Shown here piece after piece: positions 50,453 to 59,722 of a stretch of DNA of 64,000 nucleotides (its first letter is position 1; each line of letters begins with the position of its first letter). The position numbers and the translations under genes are program-made. The stretch spans positions 1,426,001 to 1,490,000 of the forward strand of contig OY101123.1 of the NCBI GenBank assembly GCA_956465555.1. The letters are read 5' to 3'. The notes under the pieces are model-generated. The model saw nothing but the letters and a program-made list of their open reading frames with translations, was not told the DNA's origin and searched no databases. The stretch is from Nitzschia sp. pyKryTriq1 (taxonomy: Eukaryota > Bacillariophyta > Bacillariophyceae > Bacillariales > Bacillariaceae).

Positions 50453-51242
50453 ATGGCCGGAGAAAAGGGAGGAACTGTGACTGCATTCCTTGCCGGAGCA
50501 GCATCGGCAACTGTAGCTTTCATGGCGTGGAAGGCGCTCAAAAAGGAAGATCGCACCAATGGTATGGTGATTATTTGATTTGTGTGTAGTTGGAATGTTT
50601 CGACTGAATTCATCCTCCTGACGTTTTATCGACACGTTGTCCCTTCTCTCTACACCAGCTGGGGCATCGGTGGAAGGGTGGGATTTAAGTTTATTTTATG
50701 GTGATGTCAAAGAGCTGACCACAATTACAGACAAACGCAAATTCCTGCCCAAGGATGTGTATGGCACCCTGGTTCGGGATGCGGTGGTTTGTTGTGTCGA
50801 TTGCCTCATTGTAAGAACCGACGCAAACGGCAAAAAGCAATGCTTACTTGTAAAACGGTCTTCTGAGCCCGTCAAGGGAGTGTGGTGGTTGCCTGGTGGA
50901 AGATTGCTAAAAGGAGAAACCTTCTTTGCGGCAGCACGTCGAAAGGCACAGCAAGAGACTGGGCTGACGGATGTGACACCCATTCAAGTTTTGGGTGTAT
51001 GGAATACGTTCTTCCCAACCTCGTATTGGGATACAGAAACTGAAAAGGGGACCCAGACAGTTAATCCGATCGTGTTGGTAGAATTGAACGAGCCGGTTGC
51101 CGTTATCAAACTGAACGAAACGAGCGAACAGTGGCGTTGGATTGGCTTAGATCCAGAAACGGCTGCCAAGAATGGAGAGGACAGATACGTTTTGCAAGCT
51201 CTTCTTCGTCTAAATGCGTGGAATCCTAAGTATTGCTCTTGA
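50453..51242 (+). CDS. Nudix hydrolase, GDP-mannose mannosyl hydrolase-like, with N-terminal anchor (two exons)
   Basis: Exons 50453-50561 and 50659-51242 join to 693 nt, 230 residues; the 97-bp intron (GTATGG...CAG) splits an Ala codon. Exon 1 encodes MAGEKGGTVTAFLAGAASAT VAFMAWKALKKEDR, a short hydrophobic helix that could anchor the enzyme in a membrane. The catalytic part contains LLVKRSSEPVKGVWWLPGGR and a degenerate Nudix box at 117-139 (GRLLKGE, AARRKAQQETGL), where canonical R-E-x-x-E-E is R-K-x-x-Q-E. The GGR-x-x-K-x-E form, the missing glutamate and the following GVW-x-x-F segment (LGVWNTFFPTSYW) resemble GDP-mannose mannosyl hydrolase, a family known for an altered box. Hydrolysis of a GDP-sugar is inferred. 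Confidence 0.82.
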
Positions 51243-51320
51243 GGTAATGTATGTCTTCTTGGGCACTAAAGTATTAGCGAAAAAAGAAGTGGCCACGAGC
51301 TGTTTTGGGCTTGTCCTTTT

Positions 51321-53756
51321 CTATGAACGATGTGGGAACATGATACTTCGATAGGCATCAATGAGAATTTGTTTTCGAGACATGTTCCTCTTTTCGTCTC
51401 CGGGTCTCAGCCAAAGAGGGTCTTCCTTTCCTGGCCGTGCTCTATTTTCGTTGTCTTCCCAGCCTCGCTGGACAGCCAAATATCGATTGAGTTCTTCCAA
51501 GGACTCGAGAGACGCAGCCTTTCGACCGTAAGCTTCTTCCACATGGAAGGGCACAACTGTAACGGGGTAATTCGTGACAGGAACATTGGCAGGGGGTGCT
51601 TCCGCTTCAGCTAATAAGTGGGTCTGTTCCATAGCCATTTCGTCACGGGCATACAAATCCTCTCCCATGACTCCAAGCCCCCCTCCTCCTTCCTTTCTCT
51701 TCAGCACTTTCAATGTGGCGGTATTGGTAGGACCTACTTCTGTATAACGATAGAGTGGTGTGGAAAATCCTTCGATAGGCCCATTTAGACCATGCGACTC
51801 TGTGGTCGAATCTGAGTATTGATCCCGCACCGCAATTTCGACAAATTTCTGGCTTTGCATGGCCATCGCTGTATTCATGATTTGGTGATTCTCTTCCGCG
51901 TCAAGGGCTGAGACACCAGCATTGGTCAAGACGGCATGTTCAATCGCTTTCAACAAATGAGGGTTCACAGTTCCACCCTCTTCATCTGCAAAGGGGAGGC
52001 CCCAGATCATGATGCCACGGATTCGGCCATTGCTATCCAGATAAAACACAGCACCGATTCCATATATTGGCTGGATCAAACCCATCCGTTTCCTCCGACG
52101 AGACATGCGACGACGAGCGGTACGGTATTCGGAGAGTCTTTGTTCTGCATCGGGTCGCCCAATAACTTTCTCTTCCTCGTCTTCTATGATGCGGTGAAGC
52201 TTTCGCTGGGCCGAGGAATTGGTCCACCAAAATCCCCTTGTGGCCAGGCGTTCTGAGTCGCAATTGCCAACGCACAATGCCTGGATACCCAGACTGGATA
52301 AAGCCGACGTTACTGGAGCTCCTTGTCCAGGATACGAGGTAATATCAGATCGCCACACAGGTAGGGAACTTGTAGCGAAGGACTCGGCTTCTTCTTTGTA
52401 GTAACTGGAAAAGGTGCCTGCTTGGGCTAGATATTCGCGTGACATGTTGACTGCAGCTACTCGACCTGCCTCAGAGCCATTGAAGCTACCTTCACCAGCG
52501 ATACTGGCTTGCCCTGTGCCTGAATTGGGATATTTCGCAACCGATCCTGCTGCAAAAATCTTCGACGCTACCGAAAGCTCGGCATTGACCGCAACCCGAC
52601 CGTCGTCTTCGAAACAGGCTACCACCGATGGCTCCAGAGGTGAAGACTTGGTCAGCTGCGACCATGTCTTGTACCATGGTCTACCATCCGAAGATTCTTT
52701 CATTCGTTCTGGAGTCTCAGTTGTGGGGAGTGCAGCGGTTCCTTTGGTCCCAAAGCAATCGGGAGCCACAACGAGAAGATCCAAGACAATGCGACGCGTG
52801 TCCAGTAAATCGTATACTTTGGCAGTGTGCAATTCAAGCTTTCGGGTGCGATTTTGCTCGGCTGTGTATCTCACAACTGATCGATCCAGTATATCAATTT
52901 CCCGCCGGACCATTTTCTTGCGAAGTTCCGAACTCAAGTATTGCGGGAGAATATTCCATGCTGGACCAGGATTCCCAAATACAATGGTTGGCTTTTTGCG
53001 ACCTACTTTTTCGGCAGCGCAAACCAAATCAAGAGCCTCCCAACCAGAACCCAGAACGGCAACCTTTCCACCATTGGATGCCACTTTGACAAGCGTCGAT
53101 CGTACTTTTTCCGGTGCCATGATGGGCCGTTTTGTATTGCCCACCAGTTCTGTCGTCCGAAGTTCCAAAACTCGCGACAATGACGAGGCTTCAAACAGTT
53201 CTAGCGGTGGCGGGGCTCCTCGGGCACCCGTGGCCACGAGAACTCCGTATTTATACTGTAGCTGCGTTTGGCGGTCTGACAGAAATTGAACCGTCCTTTG
53301 TTTCGGATCAAATCCAGTCACCGTTTCACGATAGTGATCTATTCGCCCGCGATCTGAGGTATCGGTCAATCTCAGCGGGTCAATGACAGCAATTTTGGCC
53401 TTGGGGCATCGTTCTCGTAGTGTACGAAGTGCACTTTGTCCCGCATTTCCATTTCCAATAATGATAAAGTCGTATTGTATCGTGTCAATAGTACTCTCTG
53501 TTGGTGCAGAGAGACCAATCGACGAATCTAGAGAAGTTTTGGTCGGTTCGAGAAATGAGGTAAAGAAATGATGAAGGCATTGCGCGGGATTCTTGGTCTG
53601 CTCATGTGACCGAGAAAGAGAAGATGATTTGTCATTATTTCCGTCAGAGCTGTTGCTTCCCTCGCCCGCACTGTAAAATCCCAGTCCCAAGGACGAGGTG
53701 CCGACGGCCCAAGCCCGCCGAACGGCAGAAGAATATAACACCTGCCGGGGAGACAT
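51321..53756 (-). CDS. AIF-like pyridine nucleotide-disulphide oxidoreductase, mitochondrial
   Basis: An 811-residue intronless protein. The frame extends to a TTG at 53792; ATG 53756 begins MSPRQVLYSSAVRRAWAVGT, a good mitochondrial presequence. FAD site: YDFIIIGNGNAGQSALRTL (~95-113); NAD site: KVAVLGSGWEALDLVCAAEK (~235-255); the C-terminal FAD motif is in KIFAAGSVAKYPNSG. The layout matches apoptosis-inducing factor (AIFM1), a mitochondrial NADH-dependent flavoprotein needed for respiratory-chain assembly; RHEN-like positions were not checked. It is ~200 residues longer than human AIF, with an Arg-rich linker (RTARRRMSRRRKRMG) before the GAVFYLDSNGRIRGIMIWGL segment and an extra hydrophilic C-terminus. 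The stop is 78 bp from the convergent Nudix gene. Confidence 0.85.
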   Translation of the reverse strand: MSPRQVLYSSAVRRAWAVGTSSLGLGFYSAGEGSNSSDGNNDKSSSLSRSHEQTKNPAQCLHHFFTSFLEPTKTSLDSSIGLSAPTESTIDTIQYDFIIIGNGNAGQSALRTLRERCPKAKIAVIDPLRLTDTSDRGRIDHYRETVTGFDPKQRTVQFLSDRQTQLQYKYGVLVATGARGAPPPLELFEASSLSRVLELRTTELVGNTKRPIMAPEKVRSTLVKVASNGGKVAVLGSGWEALDLVCAAEKVGRKKPTIVFGNPGPAWNILPQYLSSELRKKMVRREIDILDRSVVRYTAEQNRTRKLELHTAKVYDLLDTRRIVLDLLVVAPDCFGTKGTAALPTTETPERMKESSDGRPWYKTWSQLTKSSPLEPSVVACFEDDGRVAVNAELSVASKIFAAGSVAKYPNSGTGQASIAGEGSFNGSEAGRVAAVNMSREYLAQAGTFSSYYKEEAESFATSSLPVWRSDITSYPGQGAPVTSALSSLGIQALCVGNCDSERLATRGFWWTNSSAQRKLHRIIEDEEEKVIGRPDAEQRLSEYRTARRRMSRRRKRMGLIQPIYGIGAVFYLDSNGRIRGIMIWGLPFADEEGGTVNPHLLKAIEHAVLTNAGVSALDAEENHQIMNTAMAMQSQKFVEIAVRDQYSDSTTESHGLNGPIEGFSTPLYRYTEVGPTNTATLKVLKRKEGGGGLGVMGEDLYARDEMAMEQTHLLAEAEAPPANVPVTNYPVTVVPFHVEEAYGRKAASLESLEELNRYLAVQRGWEDNENRARPGKEDPLWLRPGDEKRNMSRKQILIDAYRSIMFPHRS

Positions 53757-54688
53757 CCTCGTTGCGGAATGAATCCCAAATCCGATCAACAATGACAGAA
53801 ACCAAATAATGTGAGCTTCTTGCTTGGATTAATCATTTTTGTTTTCCATGCATTCGACCCTTGCTGCTTCCTCGTCATCTTCTCCCAACAACTCCAACCC
53901 TGTTCTATTCCAGCAAACCGTGTCCTGATCTCGTCATCATCGATCAACGATTATCTTCCGATCGTCAAAAATCGTCATGATCTTTATTGCGCGGAGATCC
54001 CCTTATTATGTTCGCCCTTTGATGCGAATGACACGTCATCTTGGCAGAATCAGAAGTCGAGTCATTCGAATCATCATTCCTGCATGCTTGCATGCTGTTT
54101 CTCCTACCGAGATACTAAAGCCATCTGTGACGTCACAGTCTGTCCATCAGTCCGTTGTCAGACGAAACACGCGCGCGCAGAGCGGATCCATCCAATAATT
54201 TTAAAGATCGGATCCAGCATGCACCGCGACGTGATACCGGTCCATACCGGTACGTGCGTGATGCCTCTCGCTCCCTACAACCTCTCCACCGGTACGCGTA
54301 GGTACACCACAGTGGTATCTTCTGTCCTCTGTCGACCTCGATCGATGAGAGGATAGAAGAAAGATAATGAATGAAGTGTGGGAAGAGGTCAAGTACCATA
54401 TCATCGTTGCACATAATTCTTTTGGAAGCTGCACTAGAGTAAACTACAGAGTACATTTTGCTGTTAGAAGAATTATAATATCCCATTGATTTCGGCAGAG
54501 TAGAGGCCCGCTGGCTGGACCTCAAAACATTCAGGCAATTTGAAATCCTAACGACTAATGCTTCCTTCGGAAACTGTTATGGTGCTGGGAGGGATTGATG
54601 TCAAAACTATGATGGTTCACGATGGTTGTTCGATTCGCTTGCTCGGTGGCCCCGCCGGGCCGTACGAACACTGTATCCCAAGGGAGAA
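53757..54688. other. Intergenic region
   Basis: 932 bp. ATACCGGTCCATACCGGTACG lies at 54236-54255 and CACCGGTACGCGTAGGTACACC near 54289. No gene supported in either strand. Confidence 0.5.
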
Positions 54689-55621
54689 TCAAAAGCTGTA
54701 CGCTCTGTTCAGCCGCCGCACCGGATCTTCCGGTATCTTAGTAGGAGAAGATTCTTCACCGAGAACTAGCTTTCTCAACCTACGGCTGGCAGCTTCTCTT
54801 ATTGCATTGAACGAATCCCATTTTTTGTTCTGAAGTGAAAGCATTAACTCACGCCGAGCCAAATCGTTGGAAACCGCAGCTTCTACGATATCACTCATCG
54901 AATATCCGTGTAAAAGGAGTCTGGAGATGAAGTGGCAAGCAAGAACACAACAGCACGTATTAGAATACACACTCAACACACCAAGTTTCTTTTCTGAAAT
55001 TGGGGACATCGATTGCAGGAATGCAGCAGGCAGAGAGAATATCCTCGATGACGAAGAATCGACGAAGCAACTCTTGTTGCCCAAATGGAAGACTTACATG
55101 TTTGATCTTTCGTGCGGACTCAATCGAAAGGAATGGGAGCGTCCTTTGGTTGTAGAACGACGCTTGCTTTTCATTTCCTCATACTTATCAATGCATACCG
55201 TGTATTCAGCTTGCAAGTCATTAGTAATGCAGAGTGGCGCGCCCTCTGAGTAGGGACAATCCCCCAACTCGACACGGAATTCGCGAATATTGATGTCTAC
55301 AAAAGTCACCCGCCCTCGGTCAGTTGTTGAACCAATTTCAGAGATTGACAAGTCTGACGTTCTCTGAGAAAAATCTCCTTTTGTATCACTCTCTATCTGC
55401 GATGATACGGAAAATGCGGTGGCACTACTACTGGTGCTAGTCTCATCTCGTTTTAAGATGGGCTTGACCCCAGGTGGTTGTCGCGAAACATAAGGATGTT
55501 TCATTCTTCGGCTATATTCATATTTCTCTCGCTTCACTTTTGGTGGTGATTGAATTGGCTTGGAATACGTCTTTGCATGGAGCATAGCTTGTTGAGCTGC
55601 GGAAGATGCCAAGGAAAACAT
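54689..55621 (-). CDS. Uncharacterised family B protein (RVTF / GYS motif), two exons
   Basis: Exons complement 55098-55621 and 54689-54920; the 177-bp intron is GTAAGT...CCAG and splits an Ile codon. Joined length is 756 nt, 251 residues. Residues 1-~100 are basic then Ser-rich. At R104-V-T-F the conserved part begins: RVTFVDINIREFRVELGDCP, CITNDLQAEYTVCIDKYEEM, RRSTTKGRSHSFRLSPHER. Exon 2 supplies ILLLHGYSMSDIVEAAVSND and a helical, basic C-terminus. The order V-x-F-x(5)-REF/REY-x(3)-LGD, a later Y-E, a basic patch and GYS is one I recognise from a widespread uncharacterised diatom family. The RVTF start is a PP1-docking-type motif, as in family A. Function unknown. Confidence 0.75.
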
Positions 55622-56680
55622 TATAATGATATCTTGTTTGTTCTTTATATGTCAAAAGTAGTACCGGTATTCTACAAATCGTGATTGTGAGAAACAGCGC
55701 CGCTTGAACGAAAGGAAAGACTCCGGCTGGCGTACTAGCGAGGATAAGATAAAAGCTGACGATTTATTATTCACTCAATTTTCTCTTTGCAAAAGCCTCT
55801 GCGGTGACTTTCGGATTTCCCTGTGGCTGTCCATTCACGCTCGATGATCAACGTAGAACAGCTTTATGTCTTGTTGTCGTTATACTGTGACAAGAAGCAC
55901 TAGAAGAAGACATAACTCTGATGTCATATTATTGCCCTTTGCCCTGTTTGTGATATTGCATGGAGAAAGAAAATTTGGTACCGGTATTGGCAGCTGTGGT
56001 AAAGGACCTTCGGATTCGGCGTAACGCGAATCTCGGAGAGAATCTTCAATGAACTTGTACGAGAAAAAATAGGAAGTAATGGAATGAAAACAACTATTTT
56101 TTTGAACAGTCGGTTGAGTCAAATGTACGATCGACGCCGCACGGTCGTACCGATACCAGTACTGTACAGTGCAGTACAGTGTACCGTACGGTACCGTGTA
56201 CCGTGTACCGTACCGGTAGGCGTCAGTCAGTCGTCACGCATATGCTGCTGCTGCTGCTGTACCAGGTTCCAGGTACGGTACGAGTACCAGGCACAGGTAT
56301 GTGTTCCGAATGACGACTGATTCGACTCCTCCTCGCTCTAAAAGACGTGACCGATTTTTTGTGGCGACACTCCGAGCGAGAGAGGGTGCAACTGTACGCA
56401 TACCGGTACTGGTAGTACCGGTACCTCTGCAAAAGAATGCGAGAAAAGAACAAAGAAGATTGCGAAGATGAAAACAAAACTGAATTCGCAGCGTGGTGGG
56501 GTGACACTCCAGAGCTAGAAATAATACACGCAGTGTCGGAAACCAAGCAGAGGTGCGAGAACATGTCATCAGCACTATCGATTGGAAGCCTGTTTGGGTC
56601 TCATCGATGAATACATTGAAATCTCTTAATCAATCAGATCCTTTCAATAGAAACTCCATCATTTCTCTTGCGACAATAAT
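55622..56680. other. 1.06-kb divergent intergenic region with GTAC cluster
   Basis: Dense GTAC palindromes at 56140-56220 (GTACTGTACAGTGCAGTACAG, GTACCGTACGGTACCGTGTAC) and 56258-56300, and GTACTGGTAGTACCGGTACC near 56407. Open frames across it are artefacts of the repeats. Confidence 0.6.
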
Positions 56681-58159
56681 ATGACTTTATGCCATTGCAA
56701 CGAGGATGGAGCATGGAAAGAGTCTCCGTCGCGCCGTTGGATTCTATACGTGTTTTGCTTCCTCACTGTTGGCACGGCAGCGGGAGTGGTCTACGGCTGG
56801 CCTGCATTACGAAAACAGTTGCAAGAAGATGGCTCGACACTGGACGAGTCTTCACTGGGGGCGATCTTTACGGTCGGAGCCTGGAGCACGCAAGGGGGTA
56901 GATTTTTCGTGGGCTTGGCACGAGATCGTTTCGGGACTAGAAGTGTTTCTGCCGTATGTATTTTATTTGTGGGTTTGGGATCGCTGGGAGTGGCGTGGAG
57001 CGATCCAAGTAATGCTCTTGCCCTGAGTGTTAGTATGTTTTCGTTGGGATTGGGCTCGGGTGCACAGCTTTGTGTCCAGCCTGTGGCAGGTTTGTTTCCG
57101 AATACGTCAGGAACTGTGCTAGCATCCTTGTCAGGAGCGTTTCAGATCTCCGGGCTGGTGTTTTTGGCTCTGACAAGTGGGGATAGCGTCGGAACCCGGA
57201 AAGCCCGCTTTTCAAGCTTTGCAATATTGATGGCGGCCATCAGTGCTGGGACTATGATTCTGCTTCCTCGAGGTAAATCTTTCATATTGGTGAAAGAGAA
57301 TATCACGGACAATGAACCAGAGGACGAAGATGCCAATGGAACGGATTACAATAATTCGACGACAATAGCAACTGCAAGAGACGCTAGCTCTACTTTCAAC
57401 GACCTGGAAGGTCCAGAAGCGAGCGACGCGCCCGACGAGCAAAATACATGCCAGCCTGCATTCAAAACGATCAGAGAGGAGGGAGAAGAAGAAATCAGTA
57501 ACGACCGCATATTGGATACCGAAGTGGTTTCTGCGAGAGAATCACAATCACACCTGACAACGCCCTCAACATCACAACCTACTGCTTTGGAACAGATGAA
57601 AAGCGCTGAATACGTTTCGCTCTGCATCTGGTTCTCGGTATGTCTTATTCCGTTACAATACTACATTGGTTCGATTGGTTTTCAATTGGAAGAAAAGGGC
57701 GACGGTGGATTTTACACCGATCTCTTCTCGATTGTGTACGCAGGGTCTGTTGTTTTTTCCCCTGCGGGTGGGTACTTGTCAGATCGGATAAGTCTCGGCT
57801 TTACGCAAGGCGTTGCCACGATAATGTGCGCTGCCTCTTTCTTTTTTCTAGCATCCGAAATTTCGCTGCAAGGGCAGAGTTTCGGCCTTGTGTTGTACGG
57901 GGTGGGCAGACTCCTGGTCTTTGGTATGTACTTTGCTAATTGTGGAAAACGATTTGGCTACACAAACTTTGGTACATTGGCAGGTCTGGGCCTACTCATC
58001 AGTGCATTAGCAAGTCTACTACAATATCCAATGATTTCGGCTGCGGCCAACGGCCAGTCACAAGCGGTCAATATCGGGTCAGGCGTAGCACTCATGGCCC
58101 AAATCCCCTACTTTATCTGGTTGCATCGACGTGAGATGGCGACGACCCGTGAAGCGTGA
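56681..58159 (+). CDS. Major facilitator superfamily transporter
   Basis: A 492-residue intronless protein from ATG 56681. About 12 hydrophobic segments: six before residue ~205 (e.g. WILYVFCFLTVGTAAGVVYG; VFLALTSGDS region) and six after ~315 (VSLCIWFSVCLIPLQYYIG; GVATIMCAASFFFLAS; TLAGLGLLISALASLL). A central cytosolic loop of ~110 residues is acidic and Ser/Thr-rich. GRFFVGLARDRFGTRSV fits the MFS loop 2-3 motif G-x-x-x-D-R-x-G, and GGYLSDRIS the mirrored motif in the second half. The architecture resembles SLC43/FMP42-type amino-acid or small-solute carriers, but the substrate cannot be read from sequence. Convergent with the next gene at 207 bp. Confidence 0.85.
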   Translation: MTLCHCNEDGAWKESPSRRWILYVFCFLTVGTAAGVVYGWPALRKQLQEDGSTLDESSLGAIFTVGAWSTQGGRFFVGLARDRFGTRSVSAVCILFVGLGSLGVAWSDPSNALALSVSMFSLGLGSGAQLCVQPVAGLFPNTSGTVLASLSGAFQISGLVFLALTSGDSVGTRKARFSSFAILMAAISAGTMILLPRGKSFILVKENITDNEPEDEDANGTDYNNSTTIATARDASSTFNDLEGPEASDAPDEQNTCQPAFKTIREEGEEEISNDRILDTEVVSARESQSHLTTPSTSQPTALEQMKSAEYVSLCIWFSVCLIPLQYYIGSIGFQLEEKGDGGFYTDLFSIVYAGSVVFSPAGGYLSDRISLGFTQGVATIMCAASFFFLASEISLQGQSFGLVLYGVGRLLVFGMYFANCGKRFGYTNFGTLAGLGLLISALASLLQYPMISAAANGQSQAVNIGSGVALMAQIPYFIWLHRREMATTREA

Positions 58160-58366
58160 TGAATGAGCGCCTAATAGTACCTGTGGCCGAGGAACAGATA
58201 GAATTGCCGTGACAAAGATCGAGACATCGGCATGTGTTCTCTGTCAACGCCGTTAGGGAGCAGTTTCTTCGGGCGATGAACATGATAAGGCAATGTACAG
58301 TAGTAAAGTAGAGCCGAGAATGAATCACCAGAAGGCAAGAACAACATGGCTACATACCCCTCCTTA

Positions 58367-59158
58367 CTAGTTGGCAATGTCTGGTAGTAAGACCTCCATG
58401 CGGTCCAAGTCCAGGAAATCGATCTTGCTTCCATCCGGGACTTCTTCGCCCACCTTTTCCAGTTGAGGCACCTCCACGGTTGCCAGAAAAATGGCCAACA
58501 CACATTCCGCCCGACTCACAGCGAACAAAGGATCGTCCTTGATTCGGTCTTCGATATCTTTTTCGTTTTCCTCCGATTTCAATACACCAAACGTGCTCCA
58601 TTCATTGTACTTTTTGACCCATTCCACGCCCGATACTCGTTCATATAGTGTCCCCTCCAGATCGTCCAAACGCATAATGACCCCTAAAACTCGCCCAGCA
58701 ATGGTTTGCTCCTCCTTTTGAGTTAGTTTCATCCCATCCGCCTCACTAGCGTCTTGACGCTTTGTAATTGCTGTTGCTGCGATCTTTCCCGCTGTAATTG
58801 CGATATCCAGAGGCTTGACTGTATCGGACACCCTGAAGTTCATGCCATCCACTTCGCGCGCTCGGGCTTTGAGAGCTTCTGCAATGGCGTTGATCGTCGT
58901 AGGATGCAAGGACGGTCGAATGCCTGTTGCTTCTCGCAGAGGATCACCCTTCGCATTCAAGTTCGTCGCGAGTCCTTGTTGGCACTGATACAGAGCTCGG
59001 TAATAATTGGGAGACGACTTAATGATGCCAGACTGCTGAGAATGAGACACGGGTAACAATGTAGGCGTCACCAGCAGACCAAAGACCAACGCCGTCTGGT
59101 GTGCCGCGAACAACGCGACCACGACCGTCAGAAAAAGTCGGGATCGATCCTTGATCAT
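58367..59158 (-). CDS. Hypothetical secreted or plastid-targeted protein
   Basis: A 263-residue protein. The frame reaches a TTG at 59221; ATG 59158 starts MIKDRSRLFLTVVVALFAAH, a typical signal peptide ending near TALVFG, with a Phe just after the presumed site, again compatible with complex-plastid import. The mature part has NYYRALYQCQQGLATNLN, then helices containing INAIAEALKARAREV, VKPLDIAITAGKIAATAI and EQTIAGRVLGVIMRLDDLEG, and a C-terminus with FAVSRAECVLAIFLATVEVP and IDFLDLDRMEVLLPDI. It appears all-helical. I recognise no named family; lumenal or stromal function is possible. Confidence 0.7.
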   Translation of the reverse strand: MIKDRSRLFLTVVVALFAAHQTALVFGLLVTPTLLPVSHSQQSGIIKSSPNYYRALYQCQQGLATNLNAKGDPLREATGIRPSLHPTTINAIAEALKARAREVDGMNFRVSDTVKPLDIAITAGKIAATAITKRQDASEADGMKLTQKEEQTIAGRVLGVIMRLDDLEGTLYERVSGVEWVKKYNEWSTFGVLKSEENEKDIEDRIKDDPLFAVSRAECVLAIFLATVEVPQLEKVGEEVPDGSKIDFLDLDRMEVLLPDIAN

Positions 59159-59722
59159 GATGAAATTATGTGAATATAATATAAACCTGGAGGATACAGA
59201 TGTAATATTCAATGGCAACAATGAATCACTAACTGAAATGAGATGAGTTGTACAGTACTGTACAAGTGCAAATTAAGCTTGTTGGAACAGCTACTGGCTA
59301 CTGCAGTTGGGTAAATGTTCGTGGGTGGTGATGCGCGTCGGCGGCAGAAACACTCTCTTTCCGAGATCTTTTTTCGGACGACGTCAGACTCCTCCACGCG
59401 CGACTTTGCGCAAGCAAGGGATATATCTTCGACTCATTAGACCAAGGGAATTACCGCAATTTTTTTAGCGCACGTTCTATCAAGCTTTCGCTATCTCTCA
59501 TCGTTGCGATGGCAGAACGAAGCAGGAAGCAGAGCCGATGATGATTGGCTTCCCACGCACGACAAAAGCACGTTTGCAAGCTGGGCTATCAAAGTGAAAA
59601 AGTCTGAGAAGCATAGTTCTTCTACGGTCCATTACTTCTTTGGAATGTTGGTGGAACGGTTTCAGAGTCTTGTCGTGTATTGTTGGAGTCAATTCAAGGA
59701 TTTTCTAGTCGAGGTACCCACC
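59159..59722. other. Divergent intergenic region
   Basis: 564 bp with one GTACAGTACTGTACAAG motif near 59250. The plus frame from 59504 is open upstream of the aminotransferase ATG but has no domain character. Confidence 0.45.

Noticed and set aside
52414-53289. 291-codon plus-strand frame
   Set aside because: Lies wholly inside the AIF-like gene on the opposite strand and lacks any recognisable domain.
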